Shown here: piece after piece, positions 17,954 through 27,474 of the stretch
Layout: every line of letters starts with the position of its first letter
How positions within the stretch are numbered: position 1 is the stretch's first letter
Source of the DNA: a bacterium
GTDB taxonomy: Bacteria > Margulisbacteria > Marinamargulisbacteria > JABIPA01
Assembly (NCBI GenBank): GCA_018698675.1
Contig: JABIPA010000023.1
Location: 101,409-165,408 of the forward strand
DNA length: 64,000 nucleotides
Direction of reading: 5' to 3'
Position numbers and translations under genes: made by a program
Notes under the pieces: generated by a model
Database searches by the model: none
Told to the model about the DNA's origin: nothing
Seen by the model: the letters and a program-made list of their open reading frames with translations, nothing else

Positions 17954-18358
17954 ATGAAAGCATTTAAAACAAACACAATTAATGATACGGCGCTTAAAGA
18001 AAAATTAAAGTCGTTAAAAATTCTTGATAAAGATATTAGAGAGACATTTATTCATTCAGGTGGAAAAGGCGGGCAAAACGTGAATAAGGTGGCGACTTGT
18101 GTACAACTTATTCATGCACCAACCGGTATCATCGTTAAATGCAGTAGGACCCGTCAACAAGGACAAAACCGGTATTGGGCCTATTATATGTTGGCTAAAA
18201 AAATCGAGGCTATGGTTGTTGCAAAGAAAGTGGAGAAACGGAACGTATCAGAAAAAGAGCGTCGAACCAATCGAAAACGGAGTATGCGGTCCAAACAACG
18301 TATGTTAGAAAATAAAAAACACCAATCCTCTAAAAAAGAACAACGACGAGATATTTAG
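17954..18358 (+). CDS. Class I release-factor-like ribosome rescue protein
   Basis: The 134-residue protein is a stand-alone release-factor catalytic domain. SGGKGGQNVNKVAT contains the GGQ that triggers peptidyl-tRNA hydrolysis, followed by the conserved TGIIVKC and RQQGQNR segments. There is no codon-recognition domain. The last 40 residues are strongly basic (RRTNRKRSMRSKQR ...), as in ArfB/YaeJ-type factors whose tail enters the empty mRNA channel. The GGKGGQ form is closer to the short RF2-like proteins and mtRF-R than to ArfB itself. It probably frees stalled ribosomes. Confidence 0.85.
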   Translation: MKAFKTNTINDTALKEKLKSLKILDKDIRETFIHSGGKGGQNVNKVATCVQLIHAPTGIIVKCSRTRQQGQNRYWAYYMLAKKIEAMVVAKKVEKRNVSEKERRTNRKRSMRSKQRMLENKKHQSSKKEQRRDI

Positions 18359-18417
18359 TCTTTATAAACGTAATTCCTTTTACTTTTAGTAAACAATTTA
18401 ATAAACTGACTGACACT

Positions 18418-19206
18418 ATGGGGCTTATTTCTTTTGTTAAAAATCTTATTAATTGTGGCGTAGAGTTTACAAATTCTTATGAAGATTCTCAGCGGGTAAG
18501 GTTGACGAATACTTTGTCCTTGGTTTTTATTGGGTTATCCATTCCTTATTCTCTTTTTTTTATTGCGATTAAATCTACATTTATGGGGATGATGGTAGTC
18601 CCATGTATTACCTTATTCGCTCTTCCCATTTTGTTGAATATTAAAAATAAACAAGATTATGTGGGACTTAGTTTTGTTTTATCTGTCTCGGTAACTATTT
18701 ATTTTTATGCTTCTGTTTTTGGGCGTGATGCAGGTATTCAATTTATGCTATTTCCACTTTTGGCATCTAGTTCAATTATGTTTTCTAGTGACCAAAAAAA
18801 ACACAGAATTTCTGCCGTCTTGATTATTTTTTGTACTTATTTAATTTTAGAATTGAGTGATTTTAATTTTTTTATTAAGAGTGTTCATTCTATTGAAGTA
18901 CTTCGATTCATCCGTCTTTCTATTATTTTTAATTTGATATGTATTTTGATTTTTATTGTAGAGTTTCAGTTTAAAATTACCTCTCATTCAAAAATGACTC
19001 TGGCTCAATTTGTGAAAAGGTTTAACATAACCCAGAGAGAAAGTGAAATTGTGACGCATGTTTGCAAAGGTGCTAGTAATAAAGAAATAGCAGAGATTCT
19101 TTTTATTGAGGCAGGAACTGTGAAAGTTCATTTAAAAAATATTTATAGGAAGCTAGACGTCAAAAATAGAACGGAATTAGTCGCCTCTTTTTACAAACCT
19201 CAATAA
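18418..19206 (+). CDS. Membrane-anchored LuxR-type transcription regulator
   Basis: The 262-residue protein has about five or six TM helices in its first 190 residues. It ends in a complete LuxR/GerE helix-turn-helix: FNITQRESEIVTHVCKG, then ASNKEIAEILFIEAGTVKVH, then KNIYRKLDVKNRTELVA. No receiver or known sensor domain is visible, so the membrane part itself is the likely sensor. It lies directly upstream of and codirectional with the PT-repeat surface-protein gene, which it may regulate; this is inference from position. Confidence 0.82.
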   Translation: MGLISFVKNLINCGVEFTNSYEDSQRVRLTNTLSLVFIGLSIPYSLFFIAIKSTFMGMMVVPCITLFALPILLNIKNKQDYVGLSFVLSVSVTIYFYASVFGRDAGIQFMLFPLLASSSIMFSSDQKKHRISAVLIIFCTYLILELSDFNFFIKSVHSIEVLRFIRLSIIFNLICILIFIVEFQFKITSHSKMTLAQFVKRFNITQRESEIVTHVCKGASNKEIAEILFIEAGTVKVHLKNIYRKLDVKNRTELVASFYKPQ

Positions 19207-19370
19207 GTTCCTTTTTAAGTTCAATATACCACCAGTGGTGTAGTGTGTTTCTACCAAAAGTACTCCCAAAGCAATAGCTGAATATTAAAAGAATATTACT
19301 TTTGAGGAATATATTTTAGTTTCTATCAGAACGTATAGTGAATCCATCGAAAAAATCGGAGGAATTTAAT

Positions 19371-22061
19371 ATGTTAAGAGGAACTGGTGTGATTCAAACT
19401 ATGCCTATTCAAGGTATACAACATCACAGTCAAAAAAATATTGTATCGGAAAAAAGAGAAGGTGATAAATTAAAGGATGCGACGAGGCCTTTGTTACCTG
19501 CACAAATTCATACATTTAAAGAGGCGGAAAAGTTGCTGGGTATTACATCCGTGGCGCAACCTGCTGAAGCACTTAATCCAAAGGTTAGTCAGGTTCAAGA
19601 GAATTGGCATTCTCCTGATAATACTACTTTTTTGACTCACTATAGGTCCGACTATGGGGTTATTTTTAAACATGCGATACCTCTTGGAAATGGGGGGTAT
19701 GCAGCCTCTGGGCACCGGGATAGTCAGACTAACCCCTATGGAAAATTGTTAATATTAGACGGTTATGGCAATTCAATTCATTCGAAATATATACTAGGAT
19801 CTTTTAATGAATTTAGAAATGTAATTGCTTTGAATGATGAGACACTTGTTTTGCCAGGTACAAGGTATAGGAGTGGGTTTAATTATAATATGCAAACGTT
19901 ATTCATAGGTACAGATGGTAGTGAAATGAAAATTATTGATTATGGAAGTTCTAGCCCGGATAAGGGCCTTTTGGTATGCAAAACGCCTGACAATGGCTTT
20001 TTAAATTTGGGCCTATTAGCTTGGAATAATTTTGATAGTCATATTCTTATAAAAGCTGATGAAGATGGTAATCCGCTTTGGCACAAAACTTGGTCCACTA
20101 TGTACCCTGGTAGATTTTCTTTTAGTTCGATCAGTTGTTCAGATTCGATTCTTTTGGGTGGATCAAAAGAAGGTAAAGAGGCCGTTGTGAAATTGACCGG
20201 AGACGGAGATGAAGACTGGATTGTTACTGGGGAGGTAGGCTATGTTAATTCGGTTTTTGAAACGACAGAACAAGATATTCTTTTTTGCTCCAATTATGGT
20301 GGGAATTTTAAATTTGGAGAGCTAAATGCGACCGGGTACCTTAATTGGGAACGGAAAACTAATTCTACTAAAGAGTCCACGTGTATGTCTGTTCTTCAAA
20401 CTGAAGACAAAAAGAGTGTAATTACGGGCGAAACAAATAGAGAATTGTTAAAAGGGACTACATTCGAGTTATCTGAATACTATTTGGGAAATGCTTTCGT
20501 TGAAGTGTTTAATGATGATCAATCTCATTTATGGGGAGGGGCTTATAATGAGCCCTCAAATTCTCGATTTAACTCGGTACAGGAGACACTTGATGGAGGT
20601 CTAATTTTAGCAGGTGCTGTCGAAATGGAACCTGGTTTTGAAAAGGAAGGTGTCCTATCAAAAGTAGATTTTCGAAATAATAATACAGAGTGTAATTTTT
20701 TTGACCCATTTTCTATTAATCAAATTTCAAGTTGGACAGATTTTTCAAAGGTAGATTATGAAACGGGGTCATATTCACTTCTTAGTGGGGAAGGGGACGT
20801 TTCTATATATGATTTGAATACCCAAGATACTAATATTAAAAATTGTACGGTAGATCTTGTTACAGAGTTACCGACAAGTCAGCCAACAAATCGTCCAAGT
20901 TTCAATCCAACAAATGGGCCAACGGGACTGCCAAGTGGAAAACCGACGGGGAAACCAACAAATCGTCCAAGTACTAACCCAACAAATGCTCCAACAGGAT
21001 TGCCAAGTGGAAAACCGACAGGAAAACCAACAAATCGTCCAAGTACTAACCCAACAAATGCTCCAACAGGATTGCCAAGTGGAAAACCGACAGGAAAACC
21101 AACGAATCGACCAAGTTCTAAGCCAACAAATAGCCCAACGGGACTGCCAAGCGGAAACCCGACTGGGAAACCAACAAATCGGCCGAGTTCTAACCCATCA
21201 AGTGCTCCAACAGGATTACCAAGTGGAAAACCGACAAGCAAACCAACAAATCGCCCAAGTTCTAATCCATCAAGTGGCCCAACAGGATTGCCAAGTGGAA
21301 AACCGATAAGTAAGCCAACAAATCGTCCAAGTTCTAATCCAACAAATGGACCAACAGGATTGCCAAGTGGAAAGCCGACAAGCAAGCCAACAATTCATCC
21401 AAGTTCTAATCCAACGAATGGTCCAATAGGATTACCAAGTGGAAAACCGACAAGTAAACCAACAAGTCGTCCAAGTTCTAATCCAACGAATGGTCCAATA
21501 GGATTACCAAGTGGAAAACCGACAAGTAAACCAACAAGTCGTCCAAGTTCTAATCCAACAAATAGACCGTCAATATATTCTTCTCCAAACCCAACGTTTA
21601 TTCCGTCGAGAGGGCCATCTTCTTCTACTCCATCGATAGGTTCAGGTAGTCCAAGTCCATTTCCGACGTTGGCATCGTCTTATTTGACAACGATTTTTCC
21701 AACGGCAGGACAATCACCGTTGCAGTCTTTTAGACCTACTGGCCTACCAAGTTATGAACCAACGGGGATAGGTCATTCGGAATGTGGAACTATTTTCGAT
21801 TGTACAAAGGACTATGCTGGAGAGATTGCTCTTGGGATTGTGGCTACAGCAGGTCTGATATATGCGACTAAAAAAACAATTCAGGCTGCAAGATGGATGT
21901 GCAATTGGTCTAATGCTGAACAAAATAATCGTGATCAAGGTGTAGTTTCTGAAAACGAGCAACACATAGAGCAATCTTCTGCTCCTATTGATACGAGCGG
22001 TAAGTATGTTTTAACGACTGCTGTTAGGGAATCTGAAGCTAATCTAACATATTGTAACTAA
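19371..22061 (+). CDS. PT/PS-repeat membrane protein with propeller-like N-terminal domain
   Basis: I start at the ATG at 19371, with TCGGAGGAATTTAAT just before it; a GTG at 19338 lacks such a site. The 896-residue protein has no N-terminal signal peptide. Residues about 60-480 have repeated blade-like strands (GGYAASGHRD, DGGLILAGAVE), resembling a beta-propeller. A Pro/Thr/Ser stalk of nine 24-residue repeats (PTGLPSGKPTGKPTNRPS...) follows, then a degenerate PS-rich part, a TM segment (IALGIVATAGLIYA) and a tail of about 65 residues with Cys. Such PTxxPS stalks are common in stramenopile surface proteins and uncommon in bacteria. It is probably displayed on a membrane, but how it gets there without a leader is unclear. 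Confidence 0.7.
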   Translation: MLRGTGVIQTMPIQGIQHHSQKNIVSEKREGDKLKDATRPLLPAQIHTFKEAEKLLGITSVAQPAEALNPKVSQVQENWHSPDNTTFLTHYRSDYGVIFKHAIPLGNGGYAASGHRDSQTNPYGKLLILDGYGNSIHSKYILGSFNEFRNVIALNDETLVLPGTRYRSGFNYNMQTLFIGTDGSEMKIIDYGSSSPDKGLLVCKTPDNGFLNLGLLAWNNFDSHILIKADEDGNPLWHKTWSTMYPGRFSFSSISCSDSILLGGSKEGKEAVVKLTGDGDEDWIVTGEVGYVNSVFETTEQDILFCSNYGGNFKFGELNATGYLNWERKTNSTKESTCMSVLQTEDKKSVITGETNRELLKGTTFELSEYYLGNAFVEVFNDDQSHLWGGAYNEPSNSRFNSVQETLDGGLILAGAVEMEPGFEKEGVLSKVDFRNNNTECNFFDPFSINQISSWTDFSKVDYETGSYSLLSGEGDVSIYDLNTQDTNIKNCTVDLVTELPTSQPTNRPSFNPTNGPTGLPSGKPTGKPTNRPSTNPTNAPTGLPSGKPTGKPTNRPSTNPTNAPTGLPSGKPTGKPTNRPSSKPTNSPTGLPSGNPTGKPTNRPSSNPSSAPTGLPSGKPTSKPTNRPSSNPSSGPTGLPSGKPISKPTNRPSSNPTNGPTGLPSGKPTSKPTIHPSSNPTNGPIGLPSGKPTSKPTSRPSSNPTNGPIGLPSGKPTSKPTSRPSSNPTNRPSIYSSPNPTFIPSRGPSSSTPSIGSGSPSPFPTLASSYLTTIFPTAGQSPLQSFRPTGLPSYEPTGIGHSECGTIFDCTKDYAGEIALGIVATAGLIYATKKTIQAARWMCNWSNAEQNNRDQGVVSENEQHIEQSSAPIDTSGKYVLTTAVRESEANLTYCN
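20919..21566 (+). repeat. 72-bp tandem repeat, nine copies, coding
   Basis: Nine head-to-tail 72-bp units each encode 24 residues of the form PTGLPSGKPTxKPTNRPSxNPTNx. Copies 1-3 and copies 8-9 are almost identical at DNA level (for example ccaagtggaaaaccgaca), so the array is young and probably variable in length. A partial unit precedes it and a degenerate tail follows to about 21770. The frame is kept throughout. Confidence 0.95.
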
Positions 22062-22083
22062 GATTAGGTCTCATTCTTTGTAA

Positions 22084-22109
22084 GTCTGCCCGAGGTGTCT
22101 TGGGCAGAC
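22084..22109 (+). terminator. Hairpin terminator after the PT-repeat gene
   Basis: GTCTGCCC (22084-22091) pairs with GGGCAGAC (22102-22109) around a 10-nt loop, followed by AGTTTTC. It lies 22 nt after the stop of the PT-repeat gene. Confidence 0.6.
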
Positions 22110-22178
22110 AGTTTTCACATGAAAAATTTACAGATTCTAACCGAATTGTGCCATCTGGAGTCTTAAGAGAAATTAAGT

Positions 22179-22205
22179 GAGCGTAAATAATCAAAATTTA
22201 CGCTC
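22179..22205. terminator. Second hairpin in the convergent gap
   Basis: GAGCGTAAAT (22179-22188) and ATTTACGCTC (22196-22205) form a perfect 10-bp stem with a 7-nt loop. It lies just after the stop of the ankyrin gene on the minus strand and probably ends that transcript. Confidence 0.55.
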
Positions 22206-22232
22206 AAAAGAGTATTTGAAAAGTACTTTATT

Positions 22233-25200
22233 TCACCGTTCTAGAGACTCTTTTCCTTCAGAAGAAGGAATATCGCGTAAATAGTCTGCTATTTCAGGGT
22301 ACCCACTTTTTAATGCATGAGTTACAAGATCTTTTCCTCTAAATATTGTATTTAATTTTGATTCGTTTTGTATTAAAAATTGCACTACGTCTAAAAATCC
22401 ACCGGAAACAGCTTTAAAAATTAGAGGTTCCTTTTTGCCGGCAGGTTTATTTGTACTGAGTTCATTATTTAATATTCTAGCTACAAGATGGGGGCATCTT
22501 GGTAATATGGCTGCCTTCCAACGTAAAACGATGTCGATAATTTCAAGTCCACCGTCATAAAGCGCTCGATATAAAACCTCTCCGATATCCAATTTTTGCA
22601 TTTCTTTTATCTTTTGGTTATCTGAAATTTTTTGATCGCAAATTTCTTTAAAACAGTCGACGTATTTGTCTAGTACAAGTCTAAGTGTTTCTGGACTATG
22701 GGAGGTAATTGCTCTTATAAAAATGCCTGACACTTCTGGGTCGTCGGCATCTTCTTTTGGCTTTAACAATAATTTGTGATAATCCAAGTCTGAGTCGATA
22801 TCGTCGTATCGTTTATCCCATAGATAGTTAATCGATTCTTCATTACCTGCGTATACGGCACAGTCGAATAATGACTCGGTAGAGTTTTTAGAGGATAGAT
22901 ACGTTATAGAAGGCCTATGAAAAACGTACTTACTGGACTCGGGGTCTTCATGGGGCGCCGCCTCTAGAAGATATTTAAGTAGCGTGGAATGACTACAAAA
23001 TACATCTATACTTTTGGTTGATGCTGCCATATGCAACGGACTTTTACCATGCCGGTTAATTTGGTTTAGATCTTGAGGGACAACACCGAATTCCTTTTGA
23101 AGTCTTCGTATTTCGCTATCTATCGGGTTGTCGGTATATGATGGTTGCACTTTCATCTTGTTGACGGCCTTATCTTGTAAACATTTTTTTACGACGTCCA
23201 TTGTTCCAGATAAACACCCATAATGAAGTGCCGTATTGCCTCTTCTGTCGATGATTTGGAAAAAATGACTGTCAGTTGGACACATGTCACTTTCTCCCTC
23301 ATCGTCGCTTGGAATTGTAGGAAGTAGTTTCAAAGCGGCGTCTCTATTTCTGTTTAAGCAGGCTCTAGAAAAGGGAGTGTGATCTTCATGGTCTAAGGCA
23401 TAAATACTAGCACCTAACTCACTTAGTGTATTTATGGTGGCAATAGATCCAGTTGCTACTGCATAATGAAGCGGTGTTTTGTAATCTACAAAATTCCGAT
23501 GATATTGATTGGCTAAACGTTGTCCATTAAGTGTTTGATAATTGTCTAATCTTTTATCACAGAGAGAATCTACGTTTTTGAAACTCTTTAGGAGCTCGGC
23601 TTGGTAGTCGCTTCGTTTCATCCAATCGTGCTTTCTATTATTTTGGTCCATCCAATCGTACACTTGATTATTTAGAATAGTTTTTCTGTAAAAGGCTAAA
23701 TACATATCATCGTTTTTTCTATTCTTCATTTTTTCAGTTATCAATTGTCTGAGCTTAGAATAGTTTGCTTGATGATGTTGGGCATAAAAACTGAGTAATT
23801 GAATTAGCTTTAATTTGTGACTAAATTCCTGGATGTTTTCTGGGGCCTCTTTTTTGTAGTATTTAATGTATTGTTTTTTAATATCCTGGAAATTTAGCCC
23901 TTCTTTTTTCGATTTGTAGGATTCAACGTCAAACTCGGTTGTAGTAGATTTCGGTCCTGAATATAAATAATGTCCGTCAATTTCAATAATATGAAGATAA
24001 ATTTCGGGACGGTTAGCGTATATCCCGATGTCATTTTGTTCAAAATACGATTCTTCATTTTCCATACTAATTTGGTCAAACAGACCTATTTGACATTGAA
24101 TCACGTTGACTTCAGATTCGTCAGAAGTGTCTCTTATATCGAAATGCTCAGGAGGGTTTTCACTCGCATCGTCTAAGTTAATGCGAGTAATTCTTATTGG
24201 AAAGTTTAGAGTTTGAGCCAAAGAATGAACTTTATTGTTTGTTGACTGAAAAATATTTGCTTTTTTAATTTCTTTAATTCTTTCTTCATCATAGCCTTCG
24301 TAAACGTACTCATGGATGTTATCAGGTAATGTTTCTAGTTTCAGATTTGAAAAATCATGAATCGTACCATTTTGAAGAGCCTCATTTAATTCTAACAGAG
24401 ATTCGTGTTCTTCAAGTTTAAAATTAGGGTCTTTGGTTAACTGTTTAAATGAACCGATAAGTGCATCACAAAATGCATTATCCCCGGTCGGAACGCCTCT
24501 TAATTCTTGGTTAGTGACCGACAAATAATCCGATAGGTAAATCACTTGTTTGTAACAGTCTTGTGTAATCTCTAAATCAGGATTTAAAAAGAGCTCTGTT
24601 GCAATGAGACGATGTGTCCATTCTTTGTTTGATGGACCACCCCATTTTTTATCCATGATTTCATTGAATGTCTCAATACTATCTTCAACAGACATAGCAA
24701 TAATATCTCCAATAGCATGAAGATATTGCATTGCATCACTATTGTTATCTTTGACAGCATCGATAAAGGATTCTTGTAAAAAGTACCGGTCGTAATTTCT
24801 TGCTGAGTTCCTGTTGTCTTCCGATACGTCCAAAGAGTCTAAACAGGCAATTGGTGGAAAATGCATCATCGATTTATATACATAGCTGGTGTTTCCTTCT
24901 CTAAATGCCAAGGGAACATGTTGCCGGATATCACAAAAGAATTTATCTGGAAGTTGAGGGGAAGGTTTTACAAATTCTGATCTTATATAGGAAAAGAGGG
25001 TCTCTTCGACACGTGTTAACTCATACTTAAGGATATTCCCTATAAGAGACTCACTATTATAAATTCCACTAGTCATACTAAATACAGTTTCGGGGCGATT
25101 TTCTAGGTCTTCCGAAGAAAAGTATTCCTTATTTTTCCATAACCAATTGAAGTGCAACTCTTCTAATAAAAAGTTAATCATAGTGGCATCGTTATTTTTC

Positions 25201-27314
25201 ATAGCAATGAGCAACGCGTCATCTCCCCATTCTTCGTCATCGTATAGGCTGTTACTTTGGTTTAATTTTGTTAACTGCTCAAAATTTCTCTCTTTAACTG
25301 CTACTTGGGTTTCTGAATAGGGTTCTGTTCTGAAGTAGACGTTTGGAAGATCTGCAAGTTTTTCTAATGAAGGTACTGTCTGTGGTGTGTTTTTATGAGC
25401 GGCTTCTCGAACCTCTTTTGCAAAATCGACAAAGGATTTTGCATATTTGAAAATGAAGTCAGGATCTTTCTCGTCAAACTTAAGATGTACGTTATAGCGT
25501 GGTATTTTTAAAGAGGCTAAGGGGTGAGTTAACCATGCTTCATATACGATTATTAAATCGTTGATGTCTTTTCTTGTTTTTTCTGCGTCTACATTGTCTA
25601 GAAAGTCGAGAGACTGAAATGGATGATTTGTTTTAGAAGTGTTGGTAGTTGATGTTAAAAACTGTAATCCAATTTTATAAGCTTCTTTTACGCTTTCCAT
25701 ATCGTTATTTTTGAAAGCGTCTAGTTGGAACTCTAATACGCATCTAGCCTGATAGAAAACCGATACATAACCATCGAATTTAGAAAGTAATTCTTTATAT
25801 ATTCCATCAATACGATTACTAATTTTTGCACCAACGTAGGGGATTTTTCCTTTATCTATCATATGGAAAAAATAAGAGCTCAATTCTTCAGGAGCATTTA
25901 AAGTTTCTATCTGTCCCAAAATTTCTTCTTTTATTTTTCGGTCTAAAATACTAATTTTAGGTTGTGCTAAGACGTGACGTATGAGGGATAAATTTGACAG
26001 GTTTTGGGTTGGGTTTACGATTCCATTTTCAGCATCTACTTTGTTCTTTTTTTTCAATTCTTTTATGCTATCTTTTAATTCTTTATAGGTAGATAACGGG
26101 CAATCATTTATTTCACCAACATGTTCAGCTACCGTATGTTTCATTGCTTCTAATTGGGGGAAAACTTTTTCCATTTTTTTAAGGTTAATTCCTTTAAATG
26201 CTGCAAATAGTTCTAGTACGTGGAGTGCACCACTTACGTATTTTCTAACATTTGCTTGTTCAGCGTCATTTAGTGTTATATCTCCGTTCTCATGTCTTTT
26301 TTCTTTGATGATATTTTCGATATACTCAACGAAGCTATTTCTCCAGTCTTTTAACAGGCTAGGTGTCATTGTAGGTGACAACGTTAATAGTTCACTCAAT
26401 AGTTCGAGCATACACAATTGTTCGGCATGCTCGGTGGAATAGACGTTTTGATAAGACATACTTGGCAGTGATGGTGAAGAGCTCTCGTAACCCATCATCA
26501 TGTCATCAGAAAAATCATCATACTCGTAGTCACAAATTTCTTCATTTCCATAAATAAGACTTCCTAGATTTTTTCGTAACGTTTCTTTGTCTTCATTGTT
26601 TTCTTCGTTGGAGTACGTTTCTTTCGTCCATTTCTTGTAAAGAGCAACTGTTTTTTTGATTTTATCTACTGCGTCGGTTTTCTTTGTCTCATTAAATTGA
26701 TCGTGATCAATGTCTTCTTTAGTTGTTAGTTCATTGATAAATCGATCAAATACTGTTGTTTTTTCCTTAACATCGTCCTCGATATCTTGGATTTCGATAA
26801 TTAATACGTCGACTCGATCGTCAATGAAATATAAAAAGGAGAGATACCTATTCAAAAACTCTAATTCTTTTGGATATTCATCATCAACTTTTTCCCCTTG
26901 GGGGGTAGTTCTAAAATCCGGGTAGCAAAAAGCACTTAGTCCTGCAGCAATAATCCCGATCTTCGATTTCTTTTCGTCAAAGCCATATGAAAGCGCCCAT
27001 TTAAATGACTTCTTTGCTAATTTTTCAATATCCTCTGCTTTATAGTTGCACTCTTCAGGTATCGGGACGGTCATTTCAAATTCGAAGGTGTTGACGTTTG
27101 TTTTTGAAAAAGAAAACGTTTCATCTTTTTCACATAGATTAAAGACGTTATCTGTTTCGATGGTCAGTCGAACGAGTGTATATCCGGAAATTTCGACGGG
27201 TTCCTTTTTTTTTATTCTAAAAATACGAGTTGGTTCGGTATCTTCCTTTTTTTCCATTCTTGAAAAATCAGGTAGTATGTTTGATGTAGATATAGCAATT
27301 ATTTTAAATGTCAT
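22233..27314 (-). CDS. Giant ankyrin-repeat protein
   Basis: The 1693-residue protein has a GGAGG site 6 nt before its ATG and no signal peptide. It begins MTFKIIAISTSNILPDF. The first 1200 residues are mostly helical and unrecognised, with one ankyrin-like unit near 695 (DDALLIAMKNNDATMINFLL). The C-terminal third has clear ankyrin repeats: KTPLHYAVATGSIATINTL (near 1275), GNTALHYGCLSGTMDVVKK (near 1353), GKSPLHMAASTKSIDVF (near 1420) and KEPLIFKAVSGGFLDVVQF (near 1625). Ankyrin repeats bind proteins. In bacteria, very long ones without export leaders are often effectors of host-associated species. An effector or scaffold role is inferred, with no enzyme domain seen. Confidence 0.75.
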   Translation of the reverse strand: MTFKIIAISTSNILPDFSRMEKKEDTEPTRIFRIKKKEPVEISGYTLVRLTIETDNVFNLCEKDETFSFSKTNVNTFEFEMTVPIPEECNYKAEDIEKLAKKSFKWALSYGFDEKKSKIGIIAAGLSAFCYPDFRTTPQGEKVDDEYPKELEFLNRYLSFLYFIDDRVDVLIIEIQDIEDDVKEKTTVFDRFINELTTKEDIDHDQFNETKKTDAVDKIKKTVALYKKWTKETYSNEENNEDKETLRKNLGSLIYGNEEICDYEYDDFSDDMMMGYESSSPSLPSMSYQNVYSTEHAEQLCMLELLSELLTLSPTMTPSLLKDWRNSFVEYIENIIKEKRHENGDITLNDAEQANVRKYVSGALHVLELFAAFKGINLKKMEKVFPQLEAMKHTVAEHVGEINDCPLSTYKELKDSIKELKKKNKVDAENGIVNPTQNLSNLSLIRHVLAQPKISILDRKIKEEILGQIETLNAPEELSSYFFHMIDKGKIPYVGAKISNRIDGIYKELLSKFDGYVSVFYQARCVLEFQLDAFKNNDMESVKEAYKIGLQFLTSTTNTSKTNHPFQSLDFLDNVDAEKTRKDINDLIIVYEAWLTHPLASLKIPRYNVHLKFDEKDPDFIFKYAKSFVDFAKEVREAAHKNTPQTVPSLEKLADLPNVYFRTEPYSETQVAVKERNFEQLTKLNQSNSLYDDEEWGDDALLIAMKNNDATMINFLLEELHFNWLWKNKEYFSSEDLENRPETVFSMTSGIYNSESLIGNILKYELTRVEETLFSYIRSEFVKPSPQLPDKFFCDIRQHVPLAFREGNTSYVYKSMMHFPPIACLDSLDVSEDNRNSARNYDRYFLQESFIDAVKDNNSDAMQYLHAIGDIIAMSVEDSIETFNEIMDKKWGGPSNKEWTHRLIATELFLNPDLEITQDCYKQVIYLSDYLSVTNQELRGVPTGDNAFCDALIGSFKQLTKDPNFKLEEHESLLELNEALQNGTIHDFSNLKLETLPDNIHEYVYEGYDEERIKEIKKANIFQSTNNKVHSLAQTLNFPIRITRINLDDASENPPEHFDIRDTSDESEVNVIQCQIGLFDQISMENEESYFEQNDIGIYANRPEIYLHIIEIDGHYLYSGPKSTTTEFDVESYKSKKEGLNFQDIKKQYIKYYKKEAPENIQEFSHKLKLIQLLSFYAQHHQANYSKLRQLITEKMKNRKNDDMYLAFYRKTILNNQVYDWMDQNNRKHDWMKRSDYQAELLKSFKNVDSLCDKRLDNYQTLNGQRLANQYHRNFVDYKTPLHYAVATGSIATINTLSELGASIYALDHEDHTPFSRACLNRNRDAALKLLPTIPSDDEGESDMCPTDSHFFQIIDRRGNTALHYGCLSGTMDVVKKCLQDKAVNKMKVQPSYTDNPIDSEIRRLQKEFGVVPQDLNQINRHGKSPLHMAASTKSIDVFCSHSTLLKYLLEAAPHEDPESSKYVFHRPSITYLSSKNSTESLFDCAVYAGNEESINYLWDKRYDDIDSDLDYHKLLLKPKEDADDPEVSGIFIRAITSHSPETLRLVLDKYVDCFKEICDQKISDNQKIKEMQKLDIGEVLYRALYDGGLEIIDIVLRWKAAILPRCPHLVARILNNELSTNKPAGKKEPLIFKAVSGGFLDVVQFLIQNESKLNTIFRGKDLVTHALKSGYPEIADYLRDIPSSEGKESLER

Positions 27315-27474
27315 TTAAACCTCCGAATATAAGAGGTGACAACGTACTGTATTCACATCGTTTTTGCTATACCCCAAAAGTGGTATTTTTCTTTTTGAGA
27401 ATGGATTTGCATACGACAGAATGCAAAAAGTTTTCTATGCTAGATATTTAGTGCATACCGTTAATATGAGTTCT

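Noticed and set aside
20879-21385. Long Gly/Leu/Val-rich frame on the minus strand
   Set aside because: It is the antisense image of the PT/PS repeat; its regularity comes from the repeat and it has no ribosome site.
20919-21566. CRISPR-like regular repeats
   Set aside because: The 72-bp units are contiguous, have no spacers and keep one open reading frame, so they are a coding minisatellite.
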